A DNA stretch of 64,000 nucleotides from Heterocephalus glaber (lineage: Eukaryota > Chordata > Mammalia > Rodentia > Bathyergidae). The position numbers and the translations under genes were made by a program. Shown in pieces: positions 57,555 through 64,000 of the stretch. The notes under the pieces were generated by a model that did not search any database, was not told where the DNA came from, and saw only the letters and a list, made by a program, of their open reading frames with translations. Within the stretch, counting starts at the first letter, position 1, and the number at the start of each line of letters is the position of its first letter. Location of the stretch: positions 27,526,684-27,590,683 of the forward strand of contig NW_004624747.1 of the NCBI RefSeq assembly GCF_000247695.1, read 5' to 3'.

Positions 57555-58375
57555 CAGAGGATGCTTGCCAGCTACTCCTCAGACAGAGGATTGGTATCTA
57601 CAGTGTGAAGAAGTCAACAGACTTCACAGCAAAAAGCAGCCTAGTCGATAAATGTGCAAATGGATGGAATAGACCCCCTAAGAAGCACACAACCCTAATA
57701 AGAATAGGAAAAGGCTCAACGTCTCCATGCCAACCACATCTACGTGAGATTCCAGCTCATCCCAGTCAGAATGGCATCACCAGGAACACAGAAAAGAACA
57801 CATGCTAGAGAGGAGGGGATGCGGGAGGCGCCCTGCCACCTGCTGATGGGAATGAAAGTCAGTGCAGCCCCTATGGAAATCAGTGCCATGCTCCTCAAAA
57901 CTGAAAACAGCCACCGTTTGGTCCAGCTACACCAGTGCTCTGCACATTCCTGAGGGAGTTAAGGGGACGCCTGCAGCCCTGTGCTTACTGCATCCCACCT
58001 CACAGCACCCGAGACATGGAGCAGCCGAGACACCTGTCAATGGATGAGTGGATAAAGAAAATGTGGTATTCATGCACAATGGAGTATTATGCAGCCCTAA
58101 AGAAGAGTAGCCCTGTCATTTGTAGCAAAACCGGTGGAACTGGAGATCATCGTGTTATGAACAATGAGCCAGGTTTGGAAAGCCCAGCACCACGTTTTTC
58201 CTCATGTGTGGAATCTAAGAAGAACAGAAAGATGACCTGGAAACAGAAGGGAGATGACAGTCAGGCAACAGGAAGGAAATAAAGGGAGGGGGCGGAGGGA
58301 GGTGTGAGGGAGGGCAGCGGGGTGCATTCGGCCACACTGTGCTCTTTGCATGTATGAAAATACGTACGAAATAAG
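57555..58375 (+). mobile_element. L1 3' region fragment
   Basis: GACAGAGGATTGGTATCTAC, GATAAATGTGCAAATGGATG, CATCCCAGTCAGAATGGCAT, AATGGAGTATTATGCAGCCC and GGAAATAAAGGGAGGGGGCG give the end of L1 ORF2 and the G-rich 3' UTR. It abuts the hAT-derived pseudogene directly. Confidence 0.85.
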
Positions 58376-61249
58376 AGGAAAGTCTCGAGAAGCCTGGTTA
58401 AGCCTCCGGAGCTAATTAACCCGGGATCATTCGGCACTTTTTTTTCTTGGCTGATAAAACCCCCGGGTTGTTAAATCAATAAAGAGGCGCTCGTTAAACA
58501 GTCTTAAACACTGCTCTAGGAATTCCCTGTCCTTGCAGAGAGCGCTGCCGTCTTGACAGGGGACATGAATAACCTCCCTCCTGAGCGGTGCGCCAAGTGC
58601 AGGTCCTCTGGAATCCAAGAATGAATCACAGAGGACAGCAGAGGAGGAAAGTTCAAAGGGTGAGAGCTGCTGAGAGACAGCAGGGTCCCCAAGTGGAGTG
58701 GCTGCGGCCTCCTCTGTCAGGGTGACTTCCAGAGCAGTGACAACGTGGGTCAACGTGGGGCAAACCGCAATCAGCCTTAGCTGCCTGGCTGAGACCAGCA
58801 CGACAGGGAAGCGGGCACGTGGCACTCTGGGGAAGGGATGGGCGGGTTGCTCTGTTCACCCACCTGGGCGACAGATGACCATCTGGACCTCGTGGGGCAG
58901 ACGGTGCTGATCACAGAGCCATCCCAGTTACTGTTCTCCCCCGGGGAGGCCCGCAGGCCTGGCCTCTGCATCTGCATGTTGAGGCTTTGCCTGCAGCTGT
59001 GTCTCTATTTTCACTGACGTCCTTGAGAGCCCAGTCCCTCTCTGACTGTGTATCAATTCCTGTGTAACTTAGCGGCCTGTCGTAACCTCTGTGGCTCCCC
59101 AGCCTCTTCCTAACAATCCCTGGTGCTGAGCACTCATTCTGTGAGTCTGCACTGTCGCATTTTCTTTGGTGAAATTCTGCGTGAACCTTTTGTCAGCGTC
59201 AGAGCACTGAGCTCTAGGTTGCTGCTACTGACAGCTCTGGCTCTGTGTTCGTTCTGGACGCGAGTTCAGTACCCGACGTGTGAGCTGCAGATTTCCTCTG
59301 CCGGGCAGTGGCTGCTCCTATCATCATTCTCTGGATGCTGCATCTCGCACAGCCAAAGACTTTAACGCGGATGAAATGTATCAAGTTCTCCTCTGGGTAG
59401 AACTTTCAGCTTCGCCCACCCCAGGGCGACAAAGTCTCTCCTACCTTCGCTACTATCTTCCGTACGAGACCAAGACAGTGATCTGCCCTTTACGGTATGG
59501 GCTGGCTGCACCCTCAGGCGGTCTCTGGCAGGCCCAAGGGTCCGCGGAGGTGGCCTCTGCACACAGCCATGGATCGGGCAGCTGAGCTGCTGTGGTGGAG
59601 CCGCCCGTCTCTGCTCCCTGAACGGCCGGCCGCAAATGCATTCTAGACTCCAAGGTGCCGCTCGAGCTCTCTGGTCAGGATCTGCAGGAGGATCGCCCCA
59701 GCCCGAGCCTGGAGGGCGGGCGTCGCTCGCCAGCCCAGCGTGGGGAGGGCTGTGTCTGGGCACAGGGAGGAGACGCAGCTGCCTCCAGGAGGGCAACGGG
59801 AAGTCCTGTCGCGGTGTCACCCACTCTTGTTCCCTGGGAGCCTGTGGGGGTCCGTCCCGCTGCGATCCAGGGGTGGCATTCAGGGACCAGCACGTTCCCA
59901 GCTCCTCGGGGTTCGCCAGGCCTCCAGGACTGAGAACCGCCACTGACCAGGGCAGTGTGCCGAGGTGGCCCCTGGCTCTGAGCGGCTCCTTCCCAGGCAG
60001 TGACCCCAGGCTCTTCCCTCTCACCTGGCTCTGATCCTGAGCCCCAGCAGTGGCCCGGGTCTGATTCGCTCTGGTCCTGGGAGCTGTAATCAGGCCTCCC
60101 AGGCAGGGTGGAGGGCGATGGCCTTCAGAGCTCTCAGCAACTTCCCTGCCCGCACAGCTCCCCGGCTCCTTAGACATAAATCCAGACCAATAGTGAGTGG
60201 TCCGGGGTGCTCCCAGGAGGGCGTCTGTGCGGCTGGGAAAGGGGCTGCAGGGCCCCTGGGCGCAGCTGGCGACTCAGCCTGGCTGCACTGGCGGAGGCTC
60301 AGGGTCACCCAGCAGGTCAGGGCTCCAGGGTGCCACCCCGTGGGGCCGTGGCTGGGGACACGCAGAGCGGGTCGCGGTGCCCTGTGCCCTCCGTGCTCTG
60401 AAGGGGAGTTTTTATCCCAGTGAGCTCATGTCACTGCCTCATCCGACCTGCTCCTCGGCCTGGGGAGGGCAGCTGCCTGGGCAGCCACCCCTGCCTGGTG
60501 TGCTGAGCACCTGGCTGGCCCGCACTGTGGCCCCCTCCTTCCCAACTGTGCTGTGGTCGGTGCCAGTGGCTGAGCCACCGAGAGTGGCTGCAGGGACAAG
60601 GACCAGAGAAAGGCCAAGTTACTCCGATGATATGTGTGACATTGAGATCCAAAAAGGCAACCACGAACCAGGGGACTCCAGGGTGCCCAGGGGGGAAACT
60701 GACCACAGGGCCGGTGGGGCACCCAGATGCCCGTCGGCAGCAGTGTCCCTGTGTCCCTGCCGTGTGTGGCTCGGCCTTGGCCTCTCAGAGGGACGCTGTC
60801 CCCTCCCTGGCTGGCCCTGCAGTGGCAGGGGGAGCTCTGTGCAGTGCGGGGCCCTGGGCGGGAAGACGCCCCTGCAGAAGGGCCCGGTCCCCTCACTGGG
60901 GCGTCTCCTCGTGGTGCACAGTTATGGCCAAATTCTGTGCATCTCCTCAGGGTTGCCCAGTCACCCAAAGCGGTGCCCTCTGCTCTGTGCCAAGTAGACG
61001 CAGCAGCCAATGCCTCGCCCGTACCTTGTGCTCTACACCTTCCTGTCCTGGAGCCCGGTCCGGGGAGGCACACGGAGATCTCCGTTGTTCTAAGTGCTCT
61101 TTAGGGTTCTCTTGTCAGGCCTCTCCATGACTCACCTAATCCATCGCCCACTGAAAGCTGACTCTGTAGTTTCAGACACTGGTAACAATACTGTGAAGAC
61201 GTTTTTCCCAGCGGGTAAATTTCACGGATCAGCGCTTCAGCACACCTAC
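58376..61249. other. Unique GC-rich DNA upstream of SFSWAP
   Basis: The 271-codon minus frame at 60177-59362 and the 266-codon plus frame at 60197-60997 have no recognisable domain. No second promoter or exon is supported. Confidence 0.45.
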
Positions 61250-61445
61250 TGCTAACCACGCCGTACTGCGTGCTTGAAAATTTGCTAAGAGGGTCACCCT
61301 CACAGGAAGTGTCCTTATTATAAAAAAGGGTTACAAGGAGGCTTGGGAGATGATGGATATGCGTATCACCTTGATGGTGATGCAAGGCTGTATACATACA
61401 TCCAAATCCATCAAACTGGACACATTAAAAATGTGCAGTTTTTAC
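61250..61445 (+). mobile_element. Old L1 3' UTR fragment
   Basis: AAAATTTGCTAAGAGGGTCA, GATGATGGATATGCGTATCA-CCTTGATGGTG and CCATCAAACTGGACACATTA-AAAATGTGCAG are landmarks of older L1 3' ends. Confidence 0.6.
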
Positions 61446-61462
61446 ATAAAAAGCATCAACAA

Positions 61463-61554
61463 GGGGCCGAGTATTTAGCTCAATGGTGCCGCCGCCTGCC
61501 TCGCTAGCGCAAGGTCCCGAGTTCGATCCCCGGTACCAAAAAAAAAAAAAAAAA
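61463..61554 (+). repeat. ID SINE
   Basis: GGGGCCGAGTATTTAGCTCA start, GAGTTCGATCCCCGGTACC and poly(A). No convincing target duplication seen. Confidence 0.9.
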
Positions 61555-61959
61555 GGAACACCTGCCTAATTTTTTAGCAACGTTTGATAATCTATCTGCA
61601 GGGACAATGAGGTGGAATTATGATGTCAAAGATAAAGAAACGTGAGATTATTTACACAGCAGATTTGCTGAACCTGACAATAGAACACCCCGGCAGCCTG
61701 CAGCCGAGCCCAGCAACCATCCAGCGACCCAATACGCTCTGGCCAGAGGCCCACTGCCACAGCAAGAACCGCCAGGACCCACCCACCACCGAGGAGCCGG
61801 CGCGCGGTCCAGCACCGCGCTTTCGTCACAATCCTCCCGAGAAGACGCAAATAAAAAATTTACCATGTCCTTCAAACATCAACTCTATTGTAGATTGTAG
61901 TGGAGAGTCTGAATGAGAAAAGTAAGGCCCATTTATTTTCTATCCGCTCCAACGGCTCA
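61555..61959. other. Immediate upstream flank of the SFSWAP CpG island
   Basis: Low CpG on the left, rising towards 61960. No repeat or exon recognised. Confidence 0.45.
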
Positions 61960-62043
61960 AATTCTTGGCGAATCTGCCGCTGCCCTCACCGGAAGTGCCT
62001 CCCTCCCAGCGGAAGTTGCTCTTCCCCCATTTTGTGGTCCGCC

Positions 62044-62091
62044 ATGGCGGAGATGTTGAAGTTGAGCCTGGGATGCGACGTCTTTGACTAA
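62044..62091 (+). CDS. Upstream ORF in the SFSWAP 5' leader (15 codons)
   Basis: An ATG in a near-optimal context (GCCGCCATGG: G at -3, G at +4) opens a 15-codon frame, [15 protein letters not shown], that stops 76 bases before the SFSWAP start codon. A second ATG in another frame at 62073 gives a 4-codon ORF. If the transcript starts upstream of 62044, this uORF has a stronger start context than the main ORF and would be expected to reduce its translation. The same bases form a YY1-like motif, so the ATG may be only a promoter element. Confidence 0.4.
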   Translation: MAEMLKLSLGCDVFD

Positions 62092-62167
62092 GCGGGTAGG
62101 CCAGGCGAGGCAAAGGGGACGTCACGCGGCGCAGCAGAGGACTGGCCCGGACGCCGTGGACGCTGTC

Positions 62168-62385
62168 ATGTACGGCGCGGGAGGTGGCCGCGCCAAGCCG
62201 GAGAGGAAAGGCGGCGCGAAGGAGGAGGCCGGGTCCGGCGGCGCAGGGGGTGGCGGCAGCCGAGTGGAGCTGCTGGTCTTCGGCTATGCCTGCAAACTGT
62301 TTCGGGACGACGAGCGGGCCCTGGCCCAGGAGCAGGGACAGCATCTCATCCCTTGGATGGGGGACCCCAAGATCCTCATCGACAG
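62168..62385 (+). CDS. SFSWAP: SFSWAP first coding exon (partial gene, runs off the window)
   Basis: This exon encodes the N-terminus of SFSWAP, the vertebrate suppressor-of-white-apricot homologue, a nuclear SR-related regulator of alternative splicing. The first 72 codons start [16 protein letters not shown], a Gly/Ala/Lys-rich low-complexity leader. The conserved block then begins near residue 33 with [20 protein letters not shown] and ends near residue 72 with [11 protein letters not shown], the start of the DRY_EERY/SWAP N-terminal domain. I recognise this block from the family. The exon ends after two bases of the last Arg codon (phase 2) at CAG|GTCGGT, a good splice donor. The chosen ATG has G at -3 and T at +4; no in-frame upstream ATG gives a longer product. 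The SURP modules and C-terminal RS region known for the family lie outside the window. Base composition is strongly CpG-rich, as expected of a housekeeping first exon. Identification is confident; the exact transcript start is not visible. Confidence 0.93.
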
Positions 62386-63014
62386 GTCGGTTCCTCCCCC
62401 GCCCGCCGCCTCTCCCCTCCCTCGCCCGCTTGATTTCGCCTGATGTTGACTCGGTGGCCGGGACCGGACCGAGGTCTTGCGGAGCCGCGGGGCGCGTTCG
62501 GGGAGGGGACGGTGAAGCCCGCCCTGAGGCTCTACGGGAGCGACTCACCGGGTCGGGAGCCAGGGCGCTTTGCTCCTGAAACCTCTTTGGGACCCGGAGT
62601 CGGCCTGAACCTTTCTTGCCCCGGCGCCTACGCCCCTCGCGCGGTCGATCTCTGGCTGGCGGAAGGTCGGGGCGAAGTCAGCTGGAAGCGGGTTGCCCCC
62701 TGCGAATCCTGATCTACTCCGGGGGTCGCGATCTTAGGGCTGGTTTCACTGTCTCCTAAAACCGAAGGGTGGAGCTGGGCTCCCGACGTGTTGTCACTTC
62801 TCAAATCACGCCCGTTTTAGGTGATTCTCCAGGGGATTCAGCGATCTTGGGTTAGGGCGGAGGGGCCCGGGATGGGGATTCCTAAAGGTGCTTGATTTGA
62901 AAAGGATGACGTTACGTGATGTAGGTTGTTTGCTCCCGCCTCTCTCACTTTTTCAGTCCCCTTTCTTCCTTCTCCTATCCTAAGGGGTTTGACACTTTTT
63001 GCCAGTTGGGCAAC

Positions 63015-63205
63015 ACTACTTCTGGGGCCCGGACTGAAAGGCTAACAGTGACCAGCCATTAAGCTGTGGAATAGTCTTCCAAGGGAAGGAAGCCCGTCGT
63101 TTGAGACAATTAAAACTGGATTCTGCAAAGCCCTGGAACATGACTGTAGGGATGACCTCTGAGCTGGCCAGAATGGACACATTAATGGCCAAATAGGCCT
63201 TTGCC
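63015..63205 (+). repeat. CR1/L3-type LINE 3' end relic
   Basis: The order AACAGTGA, then CCATTAAGCTGTGGAATAG, then a TTTGAGACAATTAAAACTGG block, then GGGATGA matches the conserved 3' end of CR1/L3 LINEs (the family reads roughly: run of AACAGTGAG, AAACAGTGGAA, CTGGAGG, AGACTGGA, GGGATGCTG). It is ancient and divergent, so boundaries are approximate. Confidence 0.55.
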
Positions 63206-63821
63206 ATCCCTGATGTTTCCACCTGAAGGTGGATCTAGGAAGCAAGGACTCCTGGAGGGAGGGGAACTGATCAGATCAGCTCTGGACCCGATGGCTCCAG
63301 CTCTGCTCAAACACTGAGCCTTGAACCTCCATGGTTTACTGCTAATGATGTTGCCTGTTACAGGCTTGCTTTCCAAAGTGTGTCTTGTCACATGTATCAT
63401 TAAAGCTCTGGTCTTGATACAGTCTGCATATCATTCTGTACATGATTTGAGTCAGGTCTCCCAAAACCGGTGGGGAGCAAACGCTACACATGTACACGTG
63501 TAATATTTTTAAATAATAATCTACATTTGTAAGTTAAGGAGGTTTACATCAAAGTAAAACTAATTTTTAAATTTAATAAAATTCAGTACTTGGGTTCCTT
63601 GGAATCTTTGGCCTTTTTTTTTCTATGAATGCCTGTTTTTTCTGTTAATTTGGTTCCTATTTCAAAAGTCAGCACTGATAAGTTAAGCAGACTTTTGTCA
63701 CTTTACATTTGTTTTTGCAACTCAAAATCTGAGTTTTTTTTTTTAATTTACTAACTCATTATATGATAGTTATATGTTGACAACATCATCCTTGACCCTC
63801 TCATGTTAAAACATAGCAGAA

Positions 63822-63905
63822 GCCGGGGATTTAGCTCAGTGGTTTCGCCGCCTGCTGCGCAAGCGCAAGGACCTGAGTTCGATCCCCGGTTAAAAACAAA
63901 ACAAA
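63822..63905 (+). repeat. ID-type SINE (tRNA-derived) with target duplication
   Basis: Starts GCCGGGGATTTAGCTCAGTG with a pol III A box, has the B box GTTCGATCC, and ends in an A-rich tail. It is flanked by perfect 14-bp direct repeats AAAACATAGCAGAA at 63808-63821 and 63906-63919, showing L1-mediated insertion. It sits in SFSWAP intron 1. Confidence 0.93.
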
Positions 63906-64000
63906 AAAACATAGCAGAAAGTGTTGTTATTTTCTATTTGGTACTTACTGGCCCATGCAGGAAAAACATGGATCTGTCTTCCCTTATTTTGTTTCCTGAG

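Larger units (their letters stand above)
61960..62740. promoter_or_regulatory. SFSWAP: CpG island promoter of SFSWAP
   Basis: CpG density rises sharply here compared with the AT-richer DNA before 61950 and after 62900. There is no TATA box. Two ETS-type sites, CCGGAAGTG (61989-61997) and GCGGAAGT (62009-62016), are followed by CCATTTT (62027-62033), a YY1-type core, and by the palindromic GCCGCCATGGCGG area at 62040-62050, also YY1-like. Tandem ETS and YY1 sites within about 60 bp are typical of TATA-less housekeeping promoters, so transcription probably starts near 62015-62045. That start position is an inference. Confidence 0.8.
62386..64000 (+). other. SFSWAP: SFSWAP intron 1 (5' part)
   Basis: The intron starts with GTCGGTTCC at 62386. 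Its first 350 bases are still CpG-island DNA. The rest becomes AT-rich and contains a CR1/L3-like relic and one ID SINE, annotated separately. No acceptor or second exon is seen before the window ends. Drosophila su(w-a) controls its own splicing through retained early introns, so the early introns of this gene are of regulatory interest; nothing here shows such control directly. Confidence 0.8.

Noticed and set aside
58389..58440. Second tRNA-like fragment near GCCTCCGGAGC
   Set aside because: Superficial resemblance to the 44210 insert only; no A box, no flanking direct repeats.
59362..60997. Frames of 271 (-) and 266 (+) codons upstream of SFSWAP, considered as a divergent gene
   Set aside because: No recognisable domain, no CpG-island start next to them, and low-complexity composition.
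15952..63905. ID SINE copies as functional tRNA genes
   Set aside because: They keep A and B boxes but lack a full cloverleaf, have A-rich tails and target duplications, and recur many times.

Overview
The window is mammalian nuclear DNA, almost certainly from a rodent. The evidence is the repeat content: short tRNA-derived SINEs of the ID type, B1 (7SL-derived) SINEs with the rodent internal duplication, many L1 fragments, ERVL-MaLR LTRs, and older MIR, L2, CR1/L3, hAT and Tigger-like relics. One B1 followed directly by an ID copy (50278-50520) resembles the dimeric SINEs known from squirrel-, beaver- and cavy-related rodents. I cannot name the species.

Only one functional protein-coding gene is supported. 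At the right end, 62168-62385 is the first coding exon of SFSWAP (suppressor-of-white-apricot splicing regulator) on the + strand. It lies in a CpG island with ETS and YY1-type sites, ends in a clean GT splice donor, and is followed by about 1.6 kb of intron 1. A short upstream ORF in a strong start context lies just before the main start codon. Everything to the left (about 62 kb) reads as intergenic: GC-rich unique DNA, partly CpG-rich, alternating with repeat blocks. The many open frames in the GC-rich parts show no recognisable domain and I treat them as chance.

Layout: 1-2.9 kb unique GC-rich DNA. 2.9-6.2 kb an old L1 (+) broken by two oppositely oriented MaLR LTRs and a Tigger-like element, with a minisatellite. 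6.2-15.9 kb mostly unique, with MIRs, a B1 and a TG-rich tract. 15.9-16.5 kb two IDs and an L1 end. 18.25-18.58 kb a hAT relic. 19.2-21.0 kb L1 with an ID insertion and an RPL23A processed pseudogene. 21.8-25.2 kb two L1s facing each other tail to tail, with ID insertions. 26.4-26.8 kb an antisense MaLR LTR. 27-35 kb mostly unique, with a 41-bp tandem array, a CATC microsatellite and a CpG-rich patch. 34.9-37.7 kb an MLT1-like LTR and a MaLR element with both LTRs. 38.0-40.8 kb L1 and LTR debris. 41-55 kb mainly unique, including a 40-bp tRNA-like insertion at 44210-44249 and a second CpG-rich patch at 47 kb. 55.5-57.5 kb a decayed hAT-transposase-derived (ZBED/SCAND3-like) pseudogene carrying three nested SINEs. 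57.5-58.4 kb an L1 end. 58.4-61.4 kb unique. 61.96 kb to the end is SFSWAP.

I saw no bacterial-type operon, CRISPR array or intact mobile element. The most unusual items are the tRNA-half insertion, the hAT-derived pseudogene, the SFSWAP upstream ORF, the repeated TCATGTGA/CCAAT array, and the MaLR element whose two LTRs differ strongly in their 5' halves.
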